A program made the translations under genes and the position numbers. From Acetivibrio saccincola (GTDB taxonomy: Bacteria; Bacillota; Clostridia; Acetivibrionales; Acetivibrionaceae), in contig NZ_CP025197.1 of NCBI RefSeq assembly GCF_002844395.1, positions 992,001 to 1,056,000 of the forward strand: a stretch of 64,000 nucleotides of DNA, written 5' to 3'. Under the pieces are notes generated by a model. It made no database searches. It had not been told where the DNA came from and saw only the letters and a program-made list of their open reading frames with translations. Shown here piece after piece: positions 36,510-46,726 of this stretch (its first letter is position 1; each line of letters starts with the position of its first letter).

Positions 36510-37590
36510 TATTCTCTCTCAATTCTTTTGGCACAACACTTGTCTTCTCATATACAGCATCAACCTTATATGGAAGTGAGAGAGGCAGCATATCAAGGTC
36601 TTGAGGAATAATCCTTTTCCCTCCAATTAATTCCTCACTCTTTATTTTTTCCAAACCCTTTTGATTAATAAATTCTTCAATTTTAGCATCTACATTCTCT
36701 ATCTTTTCTGAAACGCTCTGGACATTTACTCTTGAAACTGAAAGCAATTTATCTGATACAATGATGCCATCCTTAAAACCCTCTATTGAAGCTTCTGTAT
36801 CAATGTCTATAATGCTGCTCAAGTCAAGGCCTTCAATTTTTTCATGCTGTTTGAAGCTCGGATCTAAAGGAACCCATATTTTTTGGCCCTTCATAGGTCC
36901 TGCACCTCTGTAGTACTGATAAGGCACATAAGCTTCAACCCATACGTGTTCTGTTCTGACGTGAGATATCTTTCCGCCACTGACGACAGAAACTGTTGGT
37001 ATTCCAAGAGATGCCAGAATTCTCACTGCATCCTGTGGTGTTTCCCCTCCAGTTCATCCCATCACCTTCTCTACAGGTATCTCAATTGTTCCTCTCACAT
37101 ATCGAGCAGGAATTCCTTTATATCGAAGAAGGGAAATAAGAAGCGATGCCTGGTCAATATCATTCCCTGCCATTTGGTCAAGGGTTCCCACTGCACCTTT
37201 TCTCGACCCGTAATATGCCTCGAAATTTATATTATTCCGGACATATTCATAAATCTCTATAACAGAATTTAAACTCTCAGCCAACTCTTTTATTTCTTCT
37301 GTAAATTGAGCTTCTGAAGTCTCTTTCAAATCTTCTTCTGCCGGTATATTTGAAAAAACTGAAGCCTTCTTTTCCGTCGAACTCATCTTATTTATACCGG
37401 TTATTTGTGTATCTTTTGACAATATAGAAGGTTCAACTTGTACATTTTTATGCGGTAGACTGCTACCTAAAGTCTGATTTGCCTGAACAGGCTTTATAAG
37501 CTTACCCAACTCTACAATTTTCTTTATTACTATTTTATGATAAAAAGATTTACATAATACAATATTTGTGTTAAAACATATATAGAACAT
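36510..37590 (-). pseudogene. transglutaminase-like fragment carried by copy E
   Basis: Same content as copy B, but a C-to-T change at about 37054 turns the Trp codon of KVMGW into a stop. Frames 37054-37590 and 36439-37026 are therefore halves of one broken frame, the latter running past the element end into flanking DNA. Confidence 0.75.
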
Positions 37591-37610
37591 TTGTTCTATA
37601 TATGTTTTAA
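37571..37610. promoter_or_regulatory. palindrome with LexA-type core (copy E)
   Basis: The same 40-bp palindrome, now upstream of a truncated transposase gene (core 37584-37597). Confidence 0.62.
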
Positions 37611-37624
37611 GAGTGTGAGTACTA

Positions 37625-38322
37625 ATGCTTTATGAAAGTTCGAATAATCAGGGGATATATTCTCCAAGAGAGCCACGGAAAAATTATTATTATAGGTGTG
37701 TAGAAGAGAATTTTGAAGTTTTGGAGAGAGTGTGGGATGATAGGTACCAAAATACATACGGTTATTGGAGATCCCATATTCTAGATGTTATATATGATTA
37801 CCTTGATTGTGGGAATTTGCATCTAGGGTTTGCCCGTGTTAAGTGTGAAGATTGTAACAAGGAGTATCTATTGCCTTTTTCATGTAAACGGAGGGCGTTC
37901 TGTCCTTCATGTCATCAGAGAAGAGTAGTTGAATTTGGAGAGTTTTTATACACTGAGGTTTTAAAAGAAGTTTCCCACAGGCAGTGGGTCTTTAGTATAC
38001 CCAAAAGACTTAGATGCTATTTTATGTATGACAGAAAGCTACTTGCAAAACTATCAAGATGTGCATGGAAAGTCTTATGTGATTATCTTAAAAGTTCATC
38101 TGGAGATAAAGATTCAGTTCCTGGTGTTGTTATAGCTGTACAAACATTTGGAGATTTTTTAAACTTTAATCCTCATTTACATGTAATTGCAACAGATGGT
38201 TGTTTTAAAGGGGACGGAGATTTTATAAAATCAGTATTACCTCAAGGAAAAGATATTGAGAAGGTTTTTCAGTCAGAAGTACTAAAGATGCTCAAAAAAG
38301 AGGGGAAAATTAATCAATTTAA
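37625..38322 (+). pseudogene. tnpA: IS91-family transposase, copy E, truncated
   Basis: The first ~231 residues, including the zinc finger and HLH motif, are intact. The tyrosine motif and C-terminus are missing, so it is inactive. Confidence 0.88.
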
Positions 38323-39858
38323 TCAACTTTCGCACATAGTTAATGTGCAGTGAACATTGAAAAATCAATAGTTTTGGGCAATAAAGAAGCTCAAGAAACC
38401 TCTTATATGTGATATAATAGAAGTGAATAAAACCCATTAAAATCAACACTTTGGAGGTTCTTGAACATGTCTATTATATCACATAAGATGAAAGCAGAAA
38501 ATAGGTTTTCTATGACAGTTGATAACTTTTTCAAAAAGTTTTCTGTAGGCTCATTGCTAAAACAGGCAAATGCATATAAAGAAAAGGGTGTCCCTTGTGT
38601 CAAAGTTTTCAAAGTATTATTCAAACTTGTTTTTACAGGTATGAACTTGTTTATGAATTATGAAACCGAAAATTCTGATATACCATTTGCAAAGGATGTA
38701 GCTTACAGATTCCTGAATTCTATGCATATCAACTGGCAGAGATTTCTCTTGTTACTTTCTGCTAAGGTTATAAACCATCATATTGCTCCACTAACAACAG
38801 ATGAACGAGCTGATGCATTTGTGATAGACGATTCCTTCTTTAGCAGGACAAGAAGCAAAGCAGTAGAACTCCTATGCTGGGTCAAAGATCATGCTGACGG
38901 TAATAAAAACAAAAAAGGCTTTCGTATGCTTACTCTTGGTTGGACAGACGGCAATTCATTTGTTCCTGTAGCCTTTAACCTCTTAAGTTCAGCAAATTCA
39001 AAGGTTCGTATCAATCCAGCGAGACAATGTATAGATAAAAGAACTGTTGGGTTTAAACGTCGTCAAAATGCCTTGACTACTTCGCCGGAATCTGCTCTTT
39101 CAATGCTGAAACAAGCTATGTCTGTGGGCATTAAGGCAAAATACGTCCTGTTTGACAGTTGGTTCTCCTTTCCGGCTACTATTATCAAGATTTGCAAAAT
39201 GAATCTTAATGTAATAGCCATGTTAAAAGACACGCCAAAGATTTACTACACGTTCAATGGTGAAAAGAAATCATTACGCGAGATATACCGAACTGTCAGG
39301 AAACGTAGAGGAAGGGCAAAATACTTGGCGTCTGTCGCGGTAGAACTGCACGACAAAGAAGATAACCTTGTTCCAGCAAAAATTGTCTTTGTACGTGACC
39401 GAAGAAATAGGAGCAAATGGCTGGCTCTAATTTCAACGGATATGAATCTTCCTGAGTCAGAGATAATCAGGATATATGGAAAACGCTGGGACATCGAGGT
39501 GTTCTTTAAAATGTGCAAGTCATACTTAAAGCTTGCAAAGGAATTCCAAGGCCGTTCGTACGATATGATGGTTGCCCATACTACTATTGTTTTTTCAAGG
39601 TACATCATGTTAGCGGTTGAAAACCGCAATAATACTGATTTGCGTACGATTGGTGCTTTGTTCTACTACTGCTGCGATGAACTTGAGGATATCAAATTTG
39701 TTGAAGCATTGCAGCTCATAATAGAAGCTTTAAAAGTAACTTTACAGGAAAAACTGTTTTTGTCAAAGGAGACAATTAACGAACTTTTGGGCTACTTTGT
39801 CTCTTCTTTGCCCGATTATATCAAGGCAAAGCTATCAGTTGTTTCCTGCGAAAGTTGA
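38323..39858 (+). mobile_element. IS4-family insertion sequence
   Basis: About 1,536 bp with 11-bp perfect terminal inverted repeats TCAACTTTCGC / GCGAAAGTTGA (38323-38333, 39848-39858); the right repeat overlaps the transposase stop codon. No matching direct repeat is seen in the flanks, in line with a deletion next to the insertion that removed the rest of copy E. Confidence 0.8.
38467..39858 (+). CDS. IS4-family transposase
   Basis: 463 residues. DDE catalytic landmarks are AFVIDDSFFSR (first Asp), KYVLFDSWFSFP (second Asp) and the YREK signature Y-GK-R-WDI-E-VFFKMC-K carrying the catalytic Glu. ATG 38467 has GGAGG about 9 bases upstream. The N-terminal region has a helix-turn-helix-like FTGMNLFMNYE segment. 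The gene is complete and the element may be active. Confidence 0.9.
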   Translation: MSIISHKMKAENRFSMTVDNFFKKFSVGSLLKQANAYKEKGVPCVKVFKVLFKLVFTGMNLFMNYETENSDIPFAKDVAYRFLNSMHINWQRFLLLLSAKVINHHIAPLTTDERADAFVIDDSFFSRTRSKAVELLCWVKDHADGNKNKKGFRMLTLGWTDGNSFVPVAFNLLSSANSKVRINPARQCIDKRTVGFKRRQNALTTSPESALSMLKQAMSVGIKAKYVLFDSWFSFPATIIKICKMNLNVIAMLKDTPKIYYTFNGEKKSLREIYRTVRKRRGRAKYLASVAVELHDKEDNLVPAKIVFVRDRRNRSKWLALISTDMNLPESEIIRIYGKRWDIEVFFKMCKSYLKLAKEFQGRSYDMMVAHTTIVFSRYIMLAVENRNNTDLRTIGALFYYCCDELEDIKFVEALQLIIEALKVTLQEKLFLSKETINELLGYFVSSLPDYIKAKLSVVSCES

Positions 39859-40132
39859 TATTATTATTTTTATGAGCTTCATTCATTTGTTAGATTTTAG
39901 TAAAATTTTTTTGCAAGTTAATGTTTTTAATGTTAAAATATAATATACTAAAATGTAATTAATATATTTTTTAGGAAATAACTTATAAGATTTAGGAAGA
40001 AAATATGTTAAATAATAAATATTACTGAAAGAATAATGAGGAATAAAAAACTTATCACATACAAGTTTACATAATAAAGAATAAAAGGTGTTTAATTCTT
40101 TGTTATCAAAATATTTAAACTATAAAAAAGTA
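39859..40132. other. AT-rich intergenic region, nothing identified
   Basis: Between the IS4 element and the promoter of the next operon. No coding or structured RNA signal was recognised. Confidence 0.4.
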
Positions 40133-40161
40133 TTGACATTATATATATATATATATAATAT
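40133..40161 (+). promoter_or_regulatory. SigA-type promoter of the second small-protein/ABC operon
   Basis: TTGACA at 40133-40138, followed by a pure AT-dinucleotide tract and TATAAT (40154-40159, 15-base spacer) or TAATAT (40156-40161, 17-base spacer). The repetitive TA spacer is prone to slippage, which could vary promoter strength. Confidence 0.55.
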
Positions 40162-40288
40162 CAATATAGACAGAATATAGTCTGTGTTTTTATAATTTTA
40201 AAAGATATCAGCTGATATGAGAAGTGTTACAATTGTGTACACATATGAAAAATAATACAAAAAACTAAAATGAAAAAGAAGGATAACT

Positions 40289-40681
40289 ATGAAAAAAACA
40301 AATTTAAGTAAAATCTTTTTTTTAGTAGCAGTTTGTGTTATTATTGGAAGTGTTACTGTTAGTGCTGCTCTTATTGGAACATCAAGTGCTACACTAAGCG
40401 ATACTCAAACTTCAAGTACGGGCAATTTGGTTGCTTTATGGGGTACATCAGGAACTGGAAGACTAAGGGTTATATCTTATAATGGCGAATCTGTTACAGC
40501 AAAGGCTATGAGGGTTAGAGTAGGTTGGTTTGATCAAACTCTTGAGACAGTAGAAACTAATTCTAATATTTGGACAGCATCACCGCCTTTCCCCTTGAGA
40601 ACAGTTGATGTAGGATATTATGTAAGAGTAGAAGGAGATAAATCAGCAAAGGGAAAAGGCGAGTTTGAAGTTTATCAGTAA
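40289..40681 (+). CDS. small secreted protein preceding an ABC operon
   Basis: 130 residues with a Sec signal peptide (hydrophobic 10-26, cleavage near VSA) and a mature, cysteine-free beta-rich domain of about 100 residues (GRLRVISYNGESVTAKAMRV, VGYYVRVEGDKSAKGKG). It is followed by a strong terminator and then permease, ATPase and permease genes, an arrangement like bacteriocin or surface-peptide loci with a self-protection transporter. It is not detectably the same sequence as the protein at 9675, but the same logic is used. No family is assigned. Confidence 0.72.
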   Translation: MKKTNLSKIFFLVAVCVIIGSVTVSAALIGTSSATLSDTQTSSTGNLVALWGTSGTGRLRVISYNGESVTAKAMRVRVGWFDQTLETVETNSNIWTASPPFPLRTVDVGYYVRVEGDKSAKGKGEFEVYQ

Positions 40682-40692
40682 TACATAAAAAT

Positions 40693-40733
40693 AAGTTCAA
40701 GACCTAGTCAGATGGTCTAGGTCTTGAACTTTT
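40693..40733 (+). terminator. terminator/attenuator between secreted protein and ABC genes
   Basis: 15-base perfect arms (40693-40707, 40717-40731) and a T run, only 15 bases before the permease start. It probably sets a high ratio of small protein to transporter. Confidence 0.8.
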
Positions 40734-40747
40734 TGTGAGGTGCAATT

Positions 40748-42796
40748 ATGGAAGTTTTCAAAAGAATGTTTACGCTTGAAATAAAGTTATTTGTCAAAAG
40801 ATATTATTTAATAATTCCTTTGTTGCTAACTTTTTTTTACATGTTTTACGGATATTATGTAATGCAAGATGGACTTGATAGATTTTCATTTATAAGAACA
40901 AGTGGCTTTGTTATGATGGTTTTAACAATGTTAGCCATGTGCTATGGGGTTATAAATGCCAGACAAGAAAAAAATGAGAAATTTGACGAGTTGATAAATA
41001 CATTGCCAGCTTTTTGGATACGTCAGATATCTAAGGTTTTTGCATGGTCATTTTGTTCGTTTGTTTATTGCATTATACTTATAATGCTGTGTACAGGTTG
41101 GATTGCTAATGGAGGAAATGAATTATGGAAGTATGCTTTGCAAGTTATACCATATATTTGTGTAAATTTTGGTATACCTATGATATCTACATGGATTATT
41201 GCATATTCTATAGAAAAGATTTTTAAACCAATAATAGGTTGGCCTCTTTTACTATTAATATGGTATGTTATTTCGCCTTTTAAAAATAATTTGGACAGTA
41301 CATTAATTATATTAAGTCAATTTGTTGAGGAGCCCCATGGTAACCAAAGTCTTGTGCATTACGGGCTTGAAATGAACATGGGATTATTGTCAAGGAAATT
41401 GTGGTTATTAATGTTTAGTATGTCAGGATATATCTTTGTAAATTTATTTAGTTCAGGTACTACAACTTTTAAAAATGCTAAGGCTAAAATAGCAGGAGTT
41501 ACAGCAATTTTACTGATTATTGGTTCTGTACCATTAGCGGTTGTTTCATCAAAACCCCATTCTCAAGGAGTTATATGGAACCTTAATAATAGAAGATGGA
41601 GGGGAGAACTTTTAGAACAAGCTAAGGAGAAACTTGAATCAGAGTATAGTAATGGACAAATGAAATTGCTCCATTTAGAGATAGGTGACAGTAAAGGTGA
41701 TTTATTAGAATATTATGCAAAAATAAATATTGATAATGTTACAAAAGATTCAATTATATTTACCTTATATAGAAGTCTTGATGTCATAGATTTAAAAGTT
41801 AATGGGCTTGAATATAGTAAATATATTCGTGATGGTGATTGGATTATTTTGGAGAACAATATAGAAGGAGAAGTGGAAATTGAAATTAATGTTTCAGGAA
41901 GACTTCCTTATTTACTTGGAGAAGTAACAGATCGTACAATGTTGCTGATGCCAGATTTCCCTTGGTATCCTGTATTAGGGAAGCATAAAACAATACTTCC
42001 TGTGCTTACGGTTGATTTTTTACCTAATAGTTTAGCAAGAGAAAAACCATATGAGATTATAGTAAAAAGTTATAGAGGAAATATAATAACTAATTTATCC
42101 TGTGATAGTGGCACAGAATTTAATGGTCAAGCAACAGGACCAGCAGTTATACAGGGAGACTATAAAAGTGGAAATATTGAAGGAATACACTTTGTTGCAC
42201 CCCCTTCTATATATGATTTTTACAAAGAATCTATAAACAAAATACCTAGTTTATTTATAGAGTATAAAAGAGATTTTAAAGATTCATTAGGAATTGAGGA
42301 GAGTTATTGTTCTTATAATAAATATAATCAGGTTTTTTTAGTTAATTTAAGTAAATCTGTTTGTATTAATCAAGATGCAGTATATTTGAATTATTCTTCA
42401 TGGCTATCTGCTTCTCCTGATATTGCAGATGATATAAGAATAATATGTGAGAGTTTAAGACCCATTGTACTGATGGAGTGTTTTTGGAGAACAGGTCTGT
42501 ACATGGAAAGTAGTATTGCACCGGCGCTTTTCCATACTATGATTGAAATAGCTGAGACTGGTGAAAAAGGAGATTTGGAAGAGTACTTTATACAGTGGTG
42601 GGAAGAAGATGATGAAAAACAAATAGTCTGGGAAAATGATTTAAATGATGTATATGAAATTGAAAGACTTATAAAAGCTGAATCTAAAGAAGAAATAAGC
42701 AAGATAGCATATGAAATATTGAGAAAATGGGTAACAGTAAATAACTTGGGGGATTCTATAGATTCTTTGAGTAGTTCTTTTAAGTCGGAGGAATAA
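40748..42796 (+). CDS. ABC-2-type permease with large extracellular domain
   Basis: 682 residues. About six membrane helices lie in the first 265 residues (for example 20-40, 52-72, 100-125, 135-160, 165-185, 240-262), preceded by a basic N-terminus. The rest (about 270-680) is a hydrophilic domain with no recognised catalytic motif, probably exposed outside. The C-terminal part is acidic and helical (EEYFIQWWEEDDEKQIVWEN). It pairs with the ATPase encoded 34 bases downstream. Such a long extracytoplasmic domain in an ABC-2 subunit is unusual and could capture the secreted protein encoded upstream. Confidence 0.75.
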   Translation: MEVFKRMFTLEIKLFVKRYYLIIPLLLTFFYMFYGYYVMQDGLDRFSFIRTSGFVMMVLTMLAMCYGVINARQEKNEKFDELINTLPAFWIRQISKVFAWSFCSFVYCIILIMLCTGWIANGGNELWKYALQVIPYICVNFGIPMISTWIIAYSIEKIFKPIIGWPLLLLIWYVISPFKNNLDSTLIILSQFVEEPHGNQSLVHYGLEMNMGLLSRKLWLLMFSMSGYIFVNLFSSGTTTFKNAKAKIAGVTAILLIIGSVPLAVVSSKPHSQGVIWNLNNRRWRGELLEQAKEKLESEYSNGQMKLLHLEIGDSKGDLLEYYAKINIDNVTKDSIIFTLYRSLDVIDLKVNGLEYSKYIRDGDWIILENNIEGEVEIEINVSGRLPYLLGEVTDRTMLLMPDFPWYPVLGKHKTILPVLTVDFLPNSLAREKPYEIIVKSYRGNIITNLSCDSGTEFNGQATGPAVIQGDYKSGNIEGIHFVAPPSIYDFYKESINKIPSLFIEYKRDFKDSLGIEESYCSYNKYNQVFLVNLSKSVCINQDAVYLNYSSWLSASPDIADDIRIICESLRPIVLMECFWRTGLYMESSIAPALFHTMIEIAETGEKGDLEEYFIQWWEEDDEKQIVWENDLNDVYEIERLIKAESKEEISKIAYEILRKWVTVNNLGDSIDSLSSSFKSEE

Positions 42797-42830
42797 GCTT
42801 ATTTTTCAAAAAGAAAGGGAGATGTTAATC

Positions 42831-43691
42831 ATGAGGTTAGAAATAGAGGGACTATCAAAAAGTTATAAAGATAAAAAAGCTCTTGATTCTGTTAATTTAT
42901 TTGTTTCAAATGGAATCTATGGATTGTTAGGTCCTAACGGAGCAGGAAAAACAACTTTAATGAGAATTCTTGCAGGACTTATAACACCAGATGAAGGTAG
43001 AGTTGTTTTTGATGGGGAAGATGTTTTAAAGAATATTGATAATTTCAGATATAAAATTGGTTACTTGCCTCAAGAGTTTGGATGTTACAGAAGTATATCA
43101 GTAAAAGAATGTCTTGATACAATAGGTGTTTTAAAAGGAATAGACGCATCTGAAAGAAAAAAACAAATAGAAAAGATTCTTTGTGAAGTAAATTTAAGTG
43201 ATGAATATAAGAAAAAAGTTGGGGCTCTTTCAGGTGGTATGAGAAGAAGGCTTGGAATTGCACAAGCTATGTTAGGAAATCCTTCATTTATAATGGTTGA
43301 TGAACCTACAGCTGGGTTAGATCCAGAGGAACGTATTAGATTTAGAGGATTTATAAGAAAGTTTGCAACAAATAGAGCAATATTACTATCCACTCATATT
43401 ATTGAGGACATTAAAAATAATTGTGATGGATTAGCATTAATAAATAATGGGAAAATTAAGCAATTCAATAATTTTGAAGAATTAGAGAACATGGCAAAGG
43501 GTAAGGTGTGGAAAATGGTTGTAGACAGTGACGATTTTCACAAAATAGATGGGAAATATAAAATATTGTCAACTAATACAAACGCTAATGGTTTGGAAAT
43601 TAGGATTTATTCTGAAGTGAAACCGTCAGAAGATGCTGTGGCAGTTGAACCAACAGTGGAGGAGGGTTATTTGACATGGATAAACGCATAA
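42831..43691 (+). CDS. ABC transporter ATPase
   Basis: 286 residues. Walker A GPNGAGKT (34-41), Q-loop GYLPQEFG, signature LSGGMRRRLGIAQAML, Walker B FIMVDEPTAGLDPEE and H-loop STHIIED are all present, typical of ABC-2 export or immunity ATPases. The C-terminal 80 residues form a short accessory domain. ATG 42831 is preferred (GGGAG 8 bases upstream). The gene overlaps the next permease gene by 16 bases, so translation is coupled. Confidence 0.92.
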   Translation: MRLEIEGLSKSYKDKKALDSVNLFVSNGIYGLLGPNGAGKTTLMRILAGLITPDEGRVVFDGEDVLKNIDNFRYKIGYLPQEFGCYRSISVKECLDTIGVLKGIDASERKKQIEKILCEVNLSDEYKKKVGALSGGMRRRLGIAQAMLGNPSFIMVDEPTAGLDPEERIRFRGFIRKFATNRAILLSTHIIEDIKNNCDGLALINNGKIKQFNNFEELENMAKGKVWKMVVDSDDFHKIDGKYKILSTNTNANGLEIRIYSEVKPSEDAVAVEPTVEEGYLTWINA

Positions 43692-44350
43692 ATAAAATGA
43701 TACCTCTATCTTTTGATTTAAAAACAGTAGGTTATGGTGGATATTTTATATTATTAGCCTTTGCAGCAACTATAATATTTCATTTAATGCTTATGGGGGG
43801 ATCGGCAACTAAATATATTTCACTTCAGACAACAGTATTTATTATATCTGTTGTTGGTGTATTGGTTTGGATTTTACCTGCTTATGTGGAGGTTGTAAAG
43901 CCAGAAAGCAAAGAATTAATACTATCTCTACCTATAGATGGACTTACATTTGGTTTTCTTAGAATGGTAAGATTGTTTGCACTATATACCGTATTTGTTT
44001 TGACTTTGCTATTTGTAGTATATGTTATTGGTAACGAAAATAGATTAGAATATGGTATTGTTGAGGTGTTTTTAATTTCAGGAGCAGTTTTTTTTATCTC
44101 AGGATTAGGAATGACAGTATTTTTAATAAGCAAGAATCTTGTAATAGGTTATGGTATTCCTATTTTGTGGGTTTCAATAAGCTTTTTTTATAGGGGTGGG
44201 GCTAGTTGGTTATGGCATACATGCCATTGGATTAATCCTAATCCTTTTGAATCATCATTGAAATATGCTGTATCCCATTGGATAACAGGGATGGTGTTAT
44301 ATATAATATCAGCTTTTATTATTAAACAGCGTGAGTATCTAATGGGATAA
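43676..44350 (+). CDS. ABC permease, six-helix type
   Basis: 224 residues with about six membrane helices (20-40, 52-74, 103-128, 135-155, 158-175, 198-216) and no large soluble domain, an ABC-2-like membrane subunit. It overlaps the ATPase gene and is probably the second half of a heterodimeric transporter with the 682-residue subunit. T-rich DNA follows the stop. Confidence 0.8.
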   Translation: MDKRINKMIPLSFDLKTVGYGGYFILLAFAATIIFHLMLMGGSATKYISLQTTVFIISVVGVLVWILPAYVEVVKPESKELILSLPIDGLTFGFLRMVRLFALYTVFVLTLLFVVYVIGNENRLEYGIVEVFLISGAVFFISGLGMTVFLISKNLVIGYGIPILWVSISFFYRGGASWLWHTCHWINPNPFESSLKYAVSHWITGMVLYIISAFIIKQREYLMG

Positions 44351-44522
44351 ATGTTTTAAAACAATGTAGCTTGATGATATGATGAGTTCTTGAATGATTT
44401 TTCTTCTTTTTTGTATTCCTTTGATATCAAGCCAGAAAACAGAATAGCAATGTAATACTCCGGAAAAACTGCAATAGAAATCTATTCAAATCAATGCGGA
44501 ATATGCCAAAGCAAATCCGGAT

Positions 44523-44630
44523 TTAAAAACTGCTGTACCGCAATATTGTTTCTGCGAGTATCTTGACATTAGGAACATAAGGACCGACTGCAACAACGGT
44601 TCCATCTTCTTTTAGATCAGCAACAACCAT
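44523..44630 (-). pseudogene. short unidentified gene fragment
   Basis: 35 codons (MVVADLKEDGTVVAVGPYVP, then NVKILAETILRYSSF) look like real coding sequence but lack context. A remnant of an unknown gene. Confidence 0.3.
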
Positions 44631-44785
44631 TTTTATTTTACAGCAAATACAGGAGGCTTATATTAGATTAGATAAAAAATAGGTGATATAAGCTATTTTA
44701 TAAAAGTAATATTATACATAACGAAATGGAGTTATAACGTCATTAAATATAAATTATATATTGGGATATTAGAAGCGGACTCGTT

Positions 44786-45048
44786 ATGACTGACGGGACA
44801 TCTACTCAAAGTGCAGCACTTGGTCTAGCTCATGAGATGGGGCATGTTCACAAGATTTAGATGGACTTCTTTCTGGGAAAACAAGAGATGAGATAGAAGC
44901 GGATAATTTAAAGAGACATGAAACTCCTATTGCGAAGCAACTAGCTGAACCTATACGCAAGAATTATGATAGTCACAAAGGAACATATAGAATGCACAAT
45001 TCTAAACACTACACAACTACTCATACTTATAATTTAGGATTTATTTAA
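44786..45048 (+). pseudogene. M91-like zinc metallopeptidase toxin domain, frameshifted
   Basis: The first frame gives TSTQSAALGLAHEMGHVHK with the HExxH zinc motif (HEMGH). A frameshift at about 44856 separates it from LLSGKTRDEIEADNLKRHET and IAKQLAEPIRKNYDS, which hold the downstream acidic ligand region. The pattern matches the M91 (NleD-like) peptidases found as C-terminal toxin tips of Rhs/YD-repeat proteins in clostridia. No Rhs repeats remain here, so this is an orphan, inactive tip. Confidence 0.55.
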
Positions 45049-45184
45049 ATCCTAAAAATTGGGATAAATCAAATAAGTATATTATACATCATAACCAATT
45101 ACCATTTATAGGCACATCAATAAGGTCAGCTGAGTAATTTCTTTAAAGGAAATAAGAAAATGATTTTGATATGGAGGAATAGAA

Positions 45185-45714
45185 ATGGACGCAAGAAAAC
45201 ATATTTTTTGGCTTTTTGTTTTTCTTATACTCATTAACACTATTTTAACCAGTTGTAGGAGGGATGACGTATTTAGAAAAAATTGTCTGAAGCAATAAAA
45301 AATGAGAATGTTGAAAATATTAGTTTAACGATCTATTATATGAGTCCATTTATTCTTACGCGTCAACCTTTAAGTGTAAATGATTTAATTAACTCGAGCA
45401 AGGCACAAAAAATTGTTATTGAAGGCGATAGTCTAAAAGAACATATTGCTTTATTTGAGCAAATAGAAAATGATGACTTAATACCGGTTAAAGATAAATC
45501 ATATATAGATGCTCGATTGTATTATGTGCTTGAAAGCAAGAAAAATGGTGAGTTATTAGATGTTTCTATGTGGGGCGGAGAAAACAACAGCATATTTGTC
45601 AATGGGGTTGAAATTATAGAAAACGATATTTTTTATGATGTAGTGAAGCCATTTCTATCTAAAGATGCAATCAAAGAGTTGGAAAATTATGTGGCAGGTA
45701 TTTGGCCAGAGTAA
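45185..45714 (+). pseudogene. lipoprotein (possible immunity protein), frameshifted
   Basis: The first frame encodes a lipoprotein signal (FLILINTILTSC lipobox) after a good GGAGG ribosome site. A one-base change in the A-run near 45275-45283 moves the rest (KNENVENISLTIYYMSPFIL, IPVKDKSYIDARLYYVLESK, VSMWGGENNSIFVNG) to another frame. The intact protein would have about 176 residues. Its place right after a toxin-type peptidase remnant suggests an immunity lipoprotein. That is inference only. Confidence 0.55.
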
Positions 45715-46303
45715 ATAGATTGCTTAGAATGGGATGGGAATGACAGATTTATTTTAAAAGCTGATGATGGCTTGCATTATTGAGAGAAACAATTAGATGA
45801 TACTTGGAAAAAGTAGATGGTTTTGCATATGAGTACTAAAAGATAACACTAATCATATTGTAAATATTATTCATGATGAAATGTAAAAAAAAATTTTATT
45901 AATAACTTGTTAAAAACATAAATTGTGATAAAATAGGATAGAAAAACGTTTAACTTATCTTGTATAAGAAAAACAATTCTTGGACATGCGGGCGTTATGA
46001 ATAAATATGTTATTTGTTTATCTTAAGCATTCAGACATCGGTATTCATGAAAGTATCAAAAAGTCAAATCAAGCAATTGGTATAAGTTAATCAAAAAATA
46101 TATGTATTTTTATGAGATACTAAAGGTTTATAGGTTTCGCCAAGAAATACTTTACATCGTTTTATACAGGTTTTGCGAAGTCATATAGATAAAGCGGGTG
46201 TATGTAATAAATGTGAAAAAGAATATATTCATACATATACACTATTGAGTGAATATTTAAAATGTAATTTTTTTTTGCATTCAATCTTGATTTAAAAAAT
46301 TGA
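45715..46303. other. degenerate intergenic DNA
   Basis: Short coding traces (CLEWDGNDRFILKADDGLHY, in frame 45719-45783) suggest a further decayed gene. Otherwise AT-rich with nothing identified. Confidence 0.35.
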
Positions 46304-46360
46304 TTGAAAATATATATAGATGTAAACACTTTAGGTGTAAATAATAATTGGAGGATTACA

Positions 46361-46643
46361 GTGGCAAAAAGAAAAAGAAAACTAAAAATAATTCCCTTAG
46401 GGGGATTAGGAGAAATAGGAAAGAATATTACGGTATTTGAGTACGGGAAGGATATTATTGTTGTTGACTGTGGTATGACGTTTCCGGACGATGAGATGCT
46501 TGGTATCGACCTAGTACTTCCGGACACTACATATTTGACAAATAATAAAGATAGGATAAAAGGAATTGTTATAACTCACGGTCACGAGGATCACATTGGA
46601 GCTTTACCTTATGTGCTAAAAGAGATAAATGTTCCCGTTTATG
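46361..46643 (+). pseudogene. rnj: ribonuclease J N-terminal fragment, cut by IS66
   Basis: About 95 residues from a GTG start with GGAGG: a basic N-terminus, IIPLGGLGEIGKNITVFEYG, DIIVVDCGMTFPDDEMLGID and the metallo-beta-lactamase motif THGHEDHIGALPY. All are RNase J hallmarks. After VPVYG the sequence enters the IS66 left end and adds ten foreign codons. The beta-CASP and C-terminal domains are absent, so it is inactive and another RNase J gene is presumably elsewhere. Confidence 0.9.
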
Positions 46644-46726
46644 GTAAGCGTAAAAGAATTAACGGATATAAATACTAAAAAATTTGCTATACAATTGAAT
46701 TATCAAAAGTATAGGGGGTTTTTTAA

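Larger units (their letters stand above)
36510..38322 (+). mobile_element. IS91-like element copy E (long left end, right part lost to IS4)
   Basis: The left end TATTCTCTCTC is exactly 1,115 bp before the transposase start, as in copy B. The right half of the transposase gene is missing: the sequence stops at 38318-38322, where the IS4 element begins, and the lost part is not found to the right of it. Confidence 0.85.
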
